The notes under the pieces were generated by a model. The model saw only the letters and a program-made list of their open reading frames with translations, did no database searches and was not told the origin of the DNA. This document shows, one piece after another, positions 24,601 to 31,981 of a DNA stretch of 38,169 nucleotides. The stretch comes from Methylobacterium nonmethylotrophicum (GTDB lineage: Bacteria; Pseudomonadota; Alphaproteobacteria; Rhizobiales; Beijerinckiaceae): positions 1 through 38,169 of the forward strand of contig NZ_SRLB01000046.1 in the NCBI RefSeq assembly GCF_004745635.1. The letters are read 5' to 3'. Position numbers and translations under genes: made by a program. Position 1 is the first letter of the stretch. Each line of letters opens with the position of its first letter.

Positions 24601-24977
24601 AGGGCTCCGACACGGCGTTCAACCACCAGATCCAGGCCGCACTCAAGAACGGCGGCGACCAGGTCGGGCAGGCGATCACGGACACCGTCACGAAGGCGGC
24701 GGCCGGCGCGGCGGCGGGTGGCCTCGGCGGTGCCGGAGCCGGTGCGGCGCTCGGCATCAGGAAGGCCGCCGGCAACGCCTGGGCGGAGCGCCGAATGGAA
24801 GCGCAGGTGCGCGACATCGCGCGGTTGCTCACCGACCCTGCGGCCCTGCCGGATCTGCGCGCCCTCGTCGCCTCCCCACCCGGAAGCCCGAATGCTGCCT
24901 ATTTCGCCCGTCGGCTATCAGCGGTGACGAACGCTGCCCATCAGTCGGGCGACCGCAAAGCCGAGCCGAAACGGTAG
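21675..24977 (+). CDS. Large ejection protein with polyvalent-type segment
   Basis: This 1100-residue protein starts at ATG 21675 in an overlap; the frame extends 18 codons upstream without merit. The N-terminus LVPVDNDPFADAP and a repeat of it (LVPVEHDPFGPEP) are common in internal virion proteins of such prophages. Residues 100-210 are glycine/alanine-rich and could cross a membrane. Residues about 435-530 (SLSRYIAENGGI, then LDRWRQPGVGSLVR, ENLIERGYLPPDA, HDEILNLLQQEQRGQRVY) match a segment known from phage polyvalent proteins. The rest is helical. The last 60 bases overlap a minus-strand gene. Its probable role is forming or passing a channel for DNA entry (P22 gp16/gp20-like place). Confidence 0.75.
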   Translation: MRLVPVDNDPFADAPAAPATGPRLVPVEHDPFGPEPSMLADVANSAGAGLIRGAAGLPDLPQTMAGLANAGTGWLAKQAARAILAPFGEKAASDRGIDITRAHEGMPSLVKVQDLPQAGAAALAAFEGATGKLYEPQTTAGKFARTAAEFVPGAGRNLLAFGVLPGLASEGAGQALEGTAIEGPARVAAGLLTGGAAAGLRAARPAGNALMREALDGFTPEQVDAAGARMRAGAESDGTRLTFGEALNRETGGRAVRVSQLERVAANSPGGQALSELYAARPEQVDQAGRRAFDAITPPTDAPSALGLDVQDAAHAGLMQTAEGQALTAAREAAGPRVTPLQAGETIQSELRGVLDRATQQRDRQAAVDYAAARAAPERFGVDRTVTVERPGEPALVTLDPGAAPPPRFAAPADGGPATIGSLAPQRQPVPPRDPDARSLSRYIAENGGIGLERGDVQAAGLDRWRQPGVGSLVRQDGRSIDGFWRENLIERGYLPPDADGGMARNVHDEILNLLQQEQRGQRVYPYDWAGNDERSGFSRLRDDHQAAASRATADIRAALTEAGIDPRSYDKGVLDRAAAAVMRGDADPLTAVERAVIAAREPTARPTAKMEPTTIREEVPAPLFGQVDPGPAAAAVEQQLRTAKGDVRSSLRSLREDLKGPDLDPATGQSLPDMSVEGLLHARERADYAIADAQRNGDGTKVRDLQIYRSALDAQLKRLPEVATADANFAANSRAIDPFDGNTPLARATARDDRGRMQMPAEQVPGTLAQPSAARDLVEVATPAARQAQEARLTTEILDSVTDQRGIPDAGRLRKGMLEREDTLAQFPGAREALSNIVAAREGMARVEASPLGRLALQTKEGRDAARILFPANPAANSAGEVSAAVSALARNNPQAARHLVRQHIESVFNEATQDLRGLPAQYGGAGFASALRGNPQQAQNLEAAVRSLPEGDTIWTGLSRFLDTMEATGYRPQKGSDTAFNHQIQAALKNGGDQVGQAITDTVTKAAAGAAAGGLGGAGAGAALGIRKAAGNAWAERRMEAQVRDIARLLTDPAALPDLRALVASPPGSPNAAYFARRLSAVTNAAHQSGDRKAEPKR

Positions 24978-25172
24978 CCCGCGCGTCCTGGCCCTCACCC
25001 AGTCCCAAACGTTCGTGAGGAGCGCGGTGAGGAACGCCACGATGATGACGTTCATGATGAGGTAGCCGATCGCCCCCTGCGGCCCGAGATCCCGGATCAT
25101 GCCGTCTGTCATCCACCAGACCGCGTAGGCCTGGGCACACATCCAGAGCAGTTGCTTCAACCATCTCGGCAT
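24918..25172 (-). CDS. Lone minus-strand membrane protein (84 aa)
   Basis: I choose ATG 25172 (MPRWLKQLLWMCAQAYAV); the longer frame to 25283 has no sensible sequence. Two membrane segments are likely, around residues 5-20 and 30-53 (GAIGYLIMNVIIVAFLTALL), followed by a basic tail (VRARTRGLPFRLGFAVARL). It is the only minus-strand gene inside the virion block and overlaps the end of the large ejection gene by 60 bases. It reads away from control motif copy 3. Candidates are superinfection exclusion or another lysogen-expressed membrane function, or a holin; no family is recognised. Confidence 0.65.
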   Translation of the reverse strand: MPRWLKQLLWMCAQAYAVWWMTDGMIRDLGPQGAIGYLIMNVIIVAFLTALLTNVWDWVRARTRGLPFRLGFAVARLMGSVRHR

Positions 25173-25218
25173 AGGGCGCAGCTTCACTGTTCGTTGCGGT
25201 GGTTGCAACCCTCGACCC

Positions 25219-25232
25219 TTGACCCGACGGGC
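25219..25232 (+). promoter_or_regulatory. Repeated phage control motif, copy 3
   Basis: This third identical TTGACCCGACGGGC lies in the gap between the minus-strand membrane gene and the transglycosylase gene, 93 bases before the latter. Hairpins follow at 25261-25272 (GGCG/CGCC) and 25282-25305. Confidence 0.65.
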
Positions 25233-25281
25233 GTTCCGTCGGAAACCAGCACTGTCCCCAGGCGTGCGCGCCGGGACCTGC

Positions 25282-25305
25282 AAGGCCGTCCCTCGGGGCG
25301 GCCTT
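25282..25305 (+). terminator. Terminator-like hairpin after control motif 3
   Basis: AAGGCCGTCCC pairs with GGGCGGCCTT (one bulged T) around a 3-base loop, and CGTCGTTT follows. It lies 20 bases before the transglycosylase start, so it would block that gene unless read through. This matches the motif-then-hairpin order at the other copies. Confidence 0.5.
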
Positions 25306-25324
25306 CGTCGTTTCAGGATCCGAC

Positions 25325-26044
25325 ATGGCCAGCCCCCTCCGCGACGCGCTGATCGCCTCGGCGCAGCGCATCGGCGCGAACCCGCTCGACCTGGCGACGG
25401 TCATCTCCTACGAGACCGGCGGCACCTTCTCCCCGAGCATCCGGGGCGGAGCCGGCAACCGGCACATCGGCTTGATCCAGTTCGGCCCGGCCGAGCAGCG
25501 CGATTACGGGGCGAGCCAGGGCCAGAGCTTCGAGGAGCAGCTCGGGGCCGCCGAGCGCTACCTCCAGGCGCGCGGCTTCCAGCCCGGCATGGGGATCCTC
25601 GACCTCTACTCGACCATCAACGCCGGCCGGCCCGGGCGCTACAACGCCTCGGACGCCGGCAACGGCGGTGCGCCTGGCACGGTGGCCGACAAGGTCAACA
25701 CCCAGATGGGCGCCCACCGGGCGAAGGCGGCCGCCTTCCTCGGCGGCGACTTCACCCCGACCATGCCGGCCGGCACCAACGAGGCTCCAGCCACGCCCTT
25801 CGGGTTTCAGGCGCCGAAGGGCGACGCGCCCGCGCCCCAGTCGGCACCCGCCACCGACGACACCGCCGACGTCGCGGCGATCCTGCGCTCCCTGATGCCG
25901 AAGCCTGCCGCGCAGGAGCAGCCGACGGCACCGGCGGAGGCACCCGCCCCCGCGCCGGCACCTCAGCCCCAGGCCCCGCCGCCGCAGTTCGACGCCGGCC
26001 GCTTCTTCGCCCTGCTGCCCGCCACAGGCCGCCGCCGGACCTGA
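25325..26044 (+). CDS. Virion-associated lytic transglycosylase-like protein
   Basis: In this 239-residue protein, residues 1-130 form a lysozyme-like domain: ALIASAQRIGANPLDLATVI, then SYETGG with the likely catalytic Glu30, and HIGLIQFGPAEQRDYG. Residues 140-239 are Pro/Ala-rich and disordered. The build is that of virion murein hydrolases that open a local hole in peptidoglycan during DNA entry, not of the late endolysin, which is encoded separately at 30398. It follows the ejection protein genes, which supports this role. The disordered tail may help it pass through the portal. Confidence 0.75.
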   Translation: MASPLRDALIASAQRIGANPLDLATVISYETGGTFSPSIRGGAGNRHIGLIQFGPAEQRDYGASQGQSFEEQLGAAERYLQARGFQPGMGILDLYSTINAGRPGRYNASDAGNGGAPGTVADKVNTQMGAHRAKAAAFLGGDFTPTMPAGTNEAPATPFGFQAPKGDAPAPQSAPATDDTADVAAILRSLMPKPAAQEQPTAPAEAPAPAPAPQPQAPPPQFDAGRFFALLPATGRRRT

Positions 26045-26120
26045 CCCGCCTTCATATCCCGCCTGCCCGACCTGGAGCCGCCCGGCTCCCGGAACGGCGG
26101 CGCTCGCCTTCAGGCCGCCC

Positions 26121-27377
26121 ATGCCCAACCCGAACGCCTGGTCCCCGGACCCGCCGAGCAACGCCTCGATCGACGCGCCGATCTACTGGCCGGAGGGGAT
26201 GTCGCCCGCCGCCGTCAACGACAGCGCGCGCGCCATGATGGCGGCGATCGCCTGCCTCCTGCGCGACACCAACGGCACGCGGGGCGCCTCGGCCACCGGG
26301 AACGCCTACGCGCTCGGCCTCGACCAGAGCATCAGCGACCTCACCCAGCCCTTCGAGGTCGCCTTCTTCGTCGGAAGCACCAATTCCGGGCCGGCCACGC
26401 TCTCGGTCAACGGCACCGACGGCAAGCCGGTCCTGCGGCGCCACCAGCGCCAGCTCGGGCCCGGCGACCTCACGCCGGGCGTGCTCTACCGCGCCGCCTA
26501 CGTCCCGTCGGCCGGCGCCTACTTTCTGACCTCGCCGGAGATTGCGGCGCCGGGCACGATCCGGGTCCAGGCCGGCCCAGTGGTCGACGACGGCTGGCTG
26601 CCCTGCGACGGCCGCACCCTGTCGCGCACCGCCTACAGCGCGCTGTTCCTGGCAATCGGCGGCTACTACGGCGGCGGCGACGGCTCGACCACCTTCCAGA
26701 TCCCGGACCTCCGCGGGCGCGCCCCGTTCGGCGTCGATGCCGGCGCGGGGCGGCTGACCAGCGTAGGCGGCCTCGGCGGCGGGCTCGGCAATGCGGGTGG
26801 CGCCGAGACGGTGACCCTGACCACCGCGCAGATGCCGAGCCACAGCCACGCCGGCACGGCGGAGTCGGGGGGCGCGACCGGTGGCGGGACAACCGGCCTC
26901 GCCGGCTCGCACAACCATGGCGGCCAGACCCAGCCCGAGGGCGGCCACACCCACACCGCCACGGTCGCCAACGACGGCGCTCACGGCCACACCGGAACGA
27001 CCGGCCAGGCCGGCGGCGAAGGGCGCGGGTTCAGCCTCACGCGCGGGAATGCCAACATCAACGCGCCGGGCGCGAGCTTTGCGTTCGTCGCAGACGTCGG
27101 CTCATACGAAGCGTTCGAGGAAAAACGCAGCACCTCGACCGATCCTGGGCACATCCACCCCGTCTCAATCCCGAATAGTGGTGCGCATAGCCACGCGGCG
27201 ACGATCAGCAACGTGAGCAATCACGTCCACACCATCGTGGCTGCTGACGATCACTTCCACACCCTACCGGCCGCCGCGGCGCACGAACACCCGCTCGCGA
27301 TCGACGCGGCGGGTGGCGGCCAGCCGCACTCGAGCATCCCGCCCGGCCTCGTCGTCCAGTTCGTCATCAAGACCTGA
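26121..27377 (+). CDS. Tail collar-domain fibre protein
   Basis: In this 418-residue protein, residues 1-140 carry an N-terminal attachment domain (PSNASIDAPIYWPEGMSPAAVND) that is partly echoed in the next gene, as for proteins that dock to the same hub. Residues about 150-225 are a phage tail-collar domain: WLPCDGRTLSRTAYSALFLAIG, then FQIPDLRGRAPFG. The rest is Gly/His-rich with at least nine HxH pairs (HSHAG, HNHGG, HTHTA, HGHTG, HVHT, HFHT), the pattern that binds metal ions along trimeric fibre needles. It ends QFVIKT, as collar proteins usually do. It is probably a host-recognition fibre. Confidence 0.85.
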   Translation: MPNPNAWSPDPPSNASIDAPIYWPEGMSPAAVNDSARAMMAAIACLLRDTNGTRGASATGNAYALGLDQSISDLTQPFEVAFFVGSTNSGPATLSVNGTDGKPVLRRHQRQLGPGDLTPGVLYRAAYVPSAGAYFLTSPEIAAPGTIRVQAGPVVDDGWLPCDGRTLSRTAYSALFLAIGGYYGGGDGSTTFQIPDLRGRAPFGVDAGAGRLTSVGGLGGGLGNAGGAETVTLTTAQMPSHSHAGTAESGGATGGGTTGLAGSHNHGGQTQPEGGHTHTATVANDGAHGHTGTTGQAGGEGRGFSLTRGNANINAPGASFAFVADVGSYEAFEEKRSTSTDPGHIHPVSIPNSGAHSHAATISNVSNHVHTIVAADDHFHTLPAAAAHEHPLAIDAAGGGQPHSSIPPGLVVQFVIKT

Positions 27378-27417
27378 CGGCCGGCGCCTCACCTCCCCGA
27401 CATCGGAGCACCTGTCC

Positions 27418-30258
27418 ATGGGCATCCCCGCCTGGGCGCCGACGCCTGCGCGCAACGCGGCCACGGACCCCGCCATCCAGTCCGCCGACGGCGCGTCGTC
27501 GCGCACGTTCCCCGAGTCGCTGCGCACCATCATGGCGGCGAGCCGGGCGCTCGCGGACGATCAGGGCGGCGCCCTCGTCACCACCGGCACCGCCAATGCC
27601 TACGTCGTCTCGACCGCGTCCGGGATCACCACGCTCCGCCCGGGACTGAGCCTCGCGGTCTGGGTCGACCGTACGAACACGGACCTCCCGTCCCTCAACG
27701 TCGACGGCACGGGCCCGCTGCCGTGGCGCGACGCGGACGGGCGGCCGTTCGATGCCGGCCGGCTCAAGCTCGGCCGCCTCGTCTACGTCACCTACGACGA
27801 CGTCGGGCGCACCTGGCGCTCGGACATCCTGTCCTCGCTCGACAACACGAGCGATCTCCAGAAGGCCACCGACCCGGCCAACCCGATCGGCGGGAAGCTG
27901 GCGGACCTCGACCTGACCAAGGCCCGCAAGGGGGCGAACGGGCGTGTCGATATCGGGCTGCAGAACGTCGACAACACCAGCGACGAGCAGAAGGCCAGCG
28001 ATACCGCAAATCCCATCGGCGGCGCGCTCTCCACGCTCGACCAGACCAAGGCGCGCAAGGGCGCCAACGGCCGCGCCGACATCGGCCTCCCGAACGTCGA
28101 CAACACCAGCGACGCGCAGAAGGCGGCGTCGGGCCCGATCGCGGACGCGGTCAACCGGCGGCTCCTGTCTTTCCCGACCCGGGCCGCGGCGATCGCCGCG
28201 CAGGTGCCGGCGGACGTCACCGCGCTCCGGCTCCTCGGCGTTGCCCGCGTCGGGCTCGGTGCGAGCGAGTGGGCTCGCGCTTCGGCGCAGCCTGACCATG
28301 GGGTCGCGTTCCAGAGCGCGGACGGCGCCTGGTGGGAGCCCGCCGATAGCAGCGTCATCACGCCCGAGCAGGCCGGGGCGCGCGGCAACGGGACGACCGA
28401 CGACTATGCGGCGCTCGACGCCGTCCGCGGCTACGCGGTGCTCTACGGCTGCCCGGTCTACCTGACACGGATCTATTACGCGTCGCAGGCGATCGACTGG
28501 CGCGCCGTCGTGCTCAACGGGACGCCGGCCGCGCGGCTGACAGGCGCCATCGACGTCGCGAAGTTCGGCCGCTGCCTCGTCCCGCTGCTGACGCTCACCG
28601 ACACGGCGGGCATCCGGTTCGAGACTGCGATCAGCCCGCGCGACAACCGCGACCCGATCGAAAAGGCCATTTGGCTCGACGGGTCGCTCGCCACGGCCAC
28701 CGGGCGCACCTACCGGCAGATCCCCTGCACCGACATCCCCTCGCGCCAGCAGGTCGCCTACCCGGCCGGAGACACCTGGACGGACACGCCGGCGGTGCTG
28801 GGCTCCAATCCGGCCGCCGGGCAGGTCGCCGCGAACACGGATCAGCTGACCTGGAACGTCGCCACGGGCGGCATCTGGTACGCCGGGTTCGTCCCGATCC
28901 ACGGCGGGCAGTGCCTGCGCGCGCACTTCGCGACCGCCGGCAACTATCTCCGCGGCGCGTTCGTGCGGACGACGACCGGCTACTGGGTGATCTACGCCAA
29001 CGCCACGGCGACGGCGACGCTCGCGATCAAGCTGACGGGCCAGCCGGTCGCGACGCGCGTCTACCCCGCCTGGGCCGGCCTCGCGACCGCCTCCGCCTAC
29101 CAGCCCGGGGTCTGCGACTGGCAGATCGAGGTCCAGAACCACAGGACCTTCCGGCTCAAGCTCAACGGGCAGGACATCACCGGCCCGATCGACACCGGCG
29201 ACGGATCCGAGATCGTCGATGCCGGCTTCGGCGTCCTCGCCCCGGCCGACGCCGTCGTGCCTTCGGTCGACAACTGGTCGATCGCCACCACCCGGGAGGC
29301 GAGCGGGCGGCGTGCCTGCGACCTCGTCATCTTCGGCGACAGCCAGGCCTACAGCCGGACCGGCGACATCTCGCATGCCCTGCGCGAGGCGCTCGACGGC
29401 ACCAACGGCCTGCGGGTCGGCACGATCACCAACAACGCGGTTCCGGGCACCAATACTTACGACGCGTACCAGGCCTTCGTCGCGAAGGGCGTCGGGGCGG
29501 CGCGCTACGCCATCCTGGTGAGCGGCGTGAACGACCAGCAGGCCGGGTCCGATGTCGCCTTCACCCGGCAGTACGTCGGGGCCTGGATCGACGGCGTGCG
29601 CGCTTACGGCGCGATCCCGATCGTCGTCATCGAGCCCCGGTTCTACCTCAAGACCGAGGGCAACCCGAACGGGTTCACCACCAGCAACGCCGGTACCCAG
29701 GTCGATTACCGCGGGGCGATCATCGCCGTTGCAGCCGGCCGCGGCGTCAGTATCGTCGACGCCAACGAGGTGCTCGGCGCGGTCGTCCCGGGGGGCATCG
29801 CCAACGCCTTCCAGACGATCGAAGACAACATCCACCTCAACCCGTACGCGAAGATGCTGCTGGCGGTCGCGATCGCCAAGGCGATCCTGGCCGAGGAGTG
29901 CGGGCTCATGACCGCCTCCATTGCCGAGAAGCAGTTGCCGGCGCTGTTCCTCAATGGGTGGAACGGCATCACGCAATATCCGACCTATTCGGTGCAGGAG
30001 GTCGGCACCGCACGCCGGATGTTCCTGGGCGGCTTGGTCGACGTCGCTACGCTCGACCCGAGCGGGCGGACCCTCATCTACCGGCTGCCGGTGAACTTGC
30101 GGCCGAAGTCCACCCGGAGGGTCATCGTCCCGGTCGGCGGCGTCGCGGGGTTCGCGCTGCTCGAGGTCAGCGCCGGCGACGGTGGGATCTACGTGAGCCA
30201 GCTTCCCGTCGGCGCCTCCTACGTCGCGCTCGACGGCATGTCGTTCGAACTGGCCTGA
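27418..30258 (+). CDS. Tail fibre with SGNH esterase domain
   Basis: This 946-residue protein starts at ATG 27418; the longer frame from 27313 overlaps the previous gene and is discarded. The N-terminus resembles that of the preceding fibre. Residues 140-245 hold three repeats built on LDNTSDLQK/VDNTSDEQK and KARKGANGR, typical fibre shaft units. Around 320 is AGARGNGTTDDYAALD, a pectate-lyase-3/tailspike turn. Residues 630-830 are an SGNH/GDSL hydrolase: IFGDSQ with Ser642, GVND with Asn705, and DNIHLNP with Asp803 and His806. The enzyme probably removes acetyl groups from capsule or O-antigen during adsorption. Confidence 0.88.
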   Translation: MGIPAWAPTPARNAATDPAIQSADGASSRTFPESLRTIMAASRALADDQGGALVTTGTANAYVVSTASGITTLRPGLSLAVWVDRTNTDLPSLNVDGTGPLPWRDADGRPFDAGRLKLGRLVYVTYDDVGRTWRSDILSSLDNTSDLQKATDPANPIGGKLADLDLTKARKGANGRVDIGLQNVDNTSDEQKASDTANPIGGALSTLDQTKARKGANGRADIGLPNVDNTSDAQKAASGPIADAVNRRLLSFPTRAAAIAAQVPADVTALRLLGVARVGLGASEWARASAQPDHGVAFQSADGAWWEPADSSVITPEQAGARGNGTTDDYAALDAVRGYAVLYGCPVYLTRIYYASQAIDWRAVVLNGTPAARLTGAIDVAKFGRCLVPLLTLTDTAGIRFETAISPRDNRDPIEKAIWLDGSLATATGRTYRQIPCTDIPSRQQVAYPAGDTWTDTPAVLGSNPAAGQVAANTDQLTWNVATGGIWYAGFVPIHGGQCLRAHFATAGNYLRGAFVRTTTGYWVIYANATATATLAIKLTGQPVATRVYPAWAGLATASAYQPGVCDWQIEVQNHRTFRLKLNGQDITGPIDTGDGSEIVDAGFGVLAPADAVVPSVDNWSIATTREASGRRACDLVIFGDSQAYSRTGDISHALREALDGTNGLRVGTITNNAVPGTNTYDAYQAFVAKGVGAARYAILVSGVNDQQAGSDVAFTRQYVGAWIDGVRAYGAIPIVVIEPRFYLKTEGNPNGFTTSNAGTQVDYRGAIIAVAAGRGVSIVDANEVLGAVVPGGIANAFQTIEDNIHLNPYAKMLLAVAIAKAILAEECGLMTASIAEKQLPALFLNGWNGITQYPTYSVQEVGTARRMFLGGLVDVATLDPSGRTLIYRLPVNLRPKSTRRVIVPVGGVAGFALLEVSAGDGGIYVSQLPVGASYVALDGMSFELA

Positions 30259-30264
30259 CCCGCC

Positions 30265-30336
30265 ATGCACGCCCTGATCGCCGCCGCGCTCCTGTGCGGC
30301 GGGGCCGCCGACGCGTGCGGAAGCGCCCCCTTTTGA
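30265..30336 (+). CDS. Tiny ORF with hydrophobic start (23 aa)
   Basis: MHALIAAALLCGGAADACG begins 7 bases after the fibre stop and ends at the start of the hairpin at 30335. It has a short hydrophobic stretch and two cysteines. No family fits. It may be a leader peptide or chance. Confidence 0.25.
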   Translation: MHALIAAALLCGGAADACGSAPF

Positions 30337-30362
30337 CCGGCCGGGCGAGGCCCGGTCCGGTC
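30335..30362 (+). terminator. Strong hairpin between fibre and endolysin genes
   Basis: GACCGGCCGGGC pairs with GCCCGGTCCGGTC (one extra T) around the loop GAG. No T-run follows on the plus strand, while TTTT precedes it, so it may work as a partial terminator or an mRNA-processing site that sets lysis gene dosage. Confidence 0.45.
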
Positions 30363-30397
30363 TCCTGATCCCCCTCACCCTCAATCCGAGGCTCATC

Positions 30398-31081
30398 ATG
30401 GACAAGACCGTGCCCGCCGGCGCGGCGCTGCTGCTCGACTTCATCGCCTCGAAGGAGGCGCCGAGGGGCTACGGCACCGTCTACGGCAACAACCAAGCGA
30501 AGCTCGCCAAGCCGCTCACCAGCATGACGCTGGCCGAGGTGATCGCGGCCGGCCCGTCCTGGACGCGGTCGTTCGGCTCGAGCGCGTGCGGGCGCTACCA
30601 GTTCATGAAGGCGACGCTGGAAGGCCTGCGCGACGAGCTCGGGCTCACCGGCCGCGAGATCTTCGGGCCCGACCTGCAGGACCGGCTCGGCTATCACCTG
30701 CTGAAGCGGCGCGGCTACGAGGCGTTCATGGCCGGGACGCTGTCGGTCGCCGGGTTCGGGCTCAAGATCGCGCAGGAATGGGCCTCGTTCCCGGTGCTCG
30801 CCCCGACGAAAGGGCAGAAGCGCACCGTGACGCGCGGGCAGAGCTACTACGCCGGCGACGGGCTCAACAAGGCGCTGGTCTCGGCCGACGCCGTCGAGGT
30901 CGCCCTGAGCAAGGCGCGGCAGGCCGGCAACGCGGTGCCCGCCGGGCCTGCGCCGGCGATCGCCACCGTCCCGGCGACCTCGGTCCCGCCCGTCGCGCCC
31001 GCCGCCAAGCCCGCCCCGGCACCCGTCGGCGGCCTCCTCTCCCGCGCGCTCGCGCGGCTGCGGGCCGCGCTCGCGGCCTGA
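30398..31081 (+). CDS. Endolysin (lysozyme-like muramidase)
   Basis: This 227-residue protein is preceded by GAGG. Residues 1-150 are the catalytic domain of a phage endolysin: LLLDFIASKEAPRGYGTVYG with the likely catalytic Glu20, SMTLAEVIAAGPSW, GSSACGRYQFMKATLEGL, DRLGYHLLKRRGY, and QEWASFPVL...RGQSYYAGDGLNKALV. This set is shared with a well-known family of proteobacterial prophage endolysins. The C-terminus is a Pro/Ala linker ending in a short amphipathic helix, which might interact with membrane. There is no signal peptide, so it depends on a holin, likely the next gene. Confidence 0.88.
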   Translation: MDKTVPAGAALLLDFIASKEAPRGYGTVYGNNQAKLAKPLTSMTLAEVIAAGPSWTRSFGSSACGRYQFMKATLEGLRDELGLTGREIFGPDLQDRLGYHLLKRRGYEAFMAGTLSVAGFGLKIAQEWASFPVLAPTKGQKRTVTRGQSYYAGDGLNKALVSADAVEVALSKARQAGNAVPAGPAPAIATVPATSVPPVAPAAKPAPAPVGGLLSRALARLRAALAA

Positions 31082-31102
31082 TCCCCCACCGGAGACACCA
31101 CG

Positions 31103-31294
31103 ATGAAGAAGCTCCTCACCCCGGGCACCATCACCGGCCTGCTCACCGTCGCGGCCGTCGCCGCAGGCTTTGCCGGCAAGTCCGAACTCGCCGCGTTCCT
31201 GGGCTCGCCCGAGACCGCCAACGCCGTCGTCAGCCTCGTCGGCGCCGTCGGCACCCTCGTAGCCGGCCTGCTGCCGGGCCTGAAGGCCTCGTAA
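31103..31294 (+). CDS. Holin-like small membrane protein
   Basis: This 63-residue protein has two hydrophobic segments (ITGLLTVAAVAAGFAG and AVVSLVGAVGTLVAGLLPG), a positive N-terminus (MKKLLT) and a short C-terminus. Size, topology and position right after the endolysin fit a small holin that opens the inner membrane at the end of infection. Proteins of this size also act as antiholins; sequence alone cannot tell. Confidence 0.65.
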   Translation: MKKLLTPGTITGLLTVAAVAAGFAGKSELAAFLGSPETANAVVSLVGAVGTLVAGLLPGLKAS

Positions 31295-31347
31295 CCCGCC
31301 CGCGCCGGTCGATCCGGCGCGCCCTCGGCCGAAAGGGCCCTACCATC

Positions 31348-31692
31348 ATGTCCAGAACCGCCGAGCCCGCCGAGGGCGCCATCCTCCTGCCGAAGCGGGC
31401 CTCATTCTGGGCAGCCGGGGCGCTGCTGATGGGGCTGGCCGGCCAGCTCGTCTGGGCCGGGTCCTATGTAGCGAAGATCGACGCGCGGTTCGATGCGCTC
31501 GGCGAGAAGGACATGTTGCTGGCGAAGCGGGGCGACGATCGGTTCGGGCAGGTCAACGCCCGTCTCGACTCGCTGGAGCGCGACCGCAGCGACACGGCTG
31601 GGCGCCTAATCCGACTCGAGGAGCAGGTGAAGCTCTCGGTCGACCTGCTGCGGGAGATCCGGGAGACCATGCGGGCGCCGCCTCGGCGCTGA
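31348..31692 (+). CDS. Membrane-anchored coiled-coil protein, spanin-like or holin-like
   Basis: This 114-residue protein starts at ATG 31348. Residues 18-42 form one membrane segment (FWAAGALLMGLAGQLVWAG), and residues 45-110 are a heptad-rich coiled coil (FGQVNARLDSLERDRSD, RLIRLEEQVKLSVDLL). This build fits an inner-membrane spanin (Rz-like) or a DUF-type phage accessory lysis protein. No outer-membrane lipoprotein partner was found in an overlapping frame. It is the last gene of the plus-strand phage block, followed by three terminators. Confidence 0.65.
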   Translation: MSRTAEPAEGAILLPKRASFWAAGALLMGLAGQLVWAGSYVAKIDARFDALGEKDMLLAKRGDDRFGQVNARLDSLERDRSDTAGRLIRLEEQVKLSVDLLREIRETMRAPPRR

Positions 31693-31720
31693 CCGTCCTG
31701 CCCTTTATCAGCCGTCACCG

Positions 31721-31755
31721 CGCCCCGGGCTCCGGCTCGGGGCGCTTCGTTATTT
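31721..31755 (+). terminator. Terminator 1 of three after the lysis genes
   Basis: CGCCCCG (31721-31727) pairs with CGGGGCG (31738-31744), followed by CTTCGTTATTT. It lies 29 bases after the last phage stop codon. Confidence 0.7.
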
Positions 31756-31850
31756 CGAAACACCATCATCAGCCTAGTTGACGCTCCAGACTCCCTCGGC
31801 TTCAATCCAGGCCGCGCCGCGGGCGCACGCAGACCATCCAAGGACTTCTC

Positions 31851-31886
31851 AGCCCCGCCGGCAGCCGCCGAGCGGGGCTATTTCTT
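31851..31886 (+). terminator. Terminator 2 of three after the lysis genes
   Basis: AGCCCCG (31851-31857) pairs with CGGGGCT (31873-31879), followed by ATTTCTT. It has a typical intrinsic terminator layout. Confidence 0.65.
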
Positions 31887-31981
31887 CCGGCCTACTCTCT
31901 CCGGCTGAATTGACGCCCGCAACTGGTCCGGCTGTAAACCCTTTGCGCTGTTTGGCGCATAGATCCCGAGATACACTTCAG

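Noticed and set aside
21450..24626. Long minus-strand open frame opposite the large ejection protein
   Set aside because: Same antisense effect; no ribosome site, no recognisable domain.
26810..27330. His/Gly-rich repeats in the collar protein as a possible tandem DNA repeat
   Set aside because: The HxH pairs are spaced irregularly and are a known protein feature of fibre needles, not a DNA repeat array.
27367..30444. 1025-codon minus-strand open frame opposite the tail fibre
   Set aside because: Antisense shadow of the SGNH fibre gene, whose catalytic residues are clear on the plus strand.
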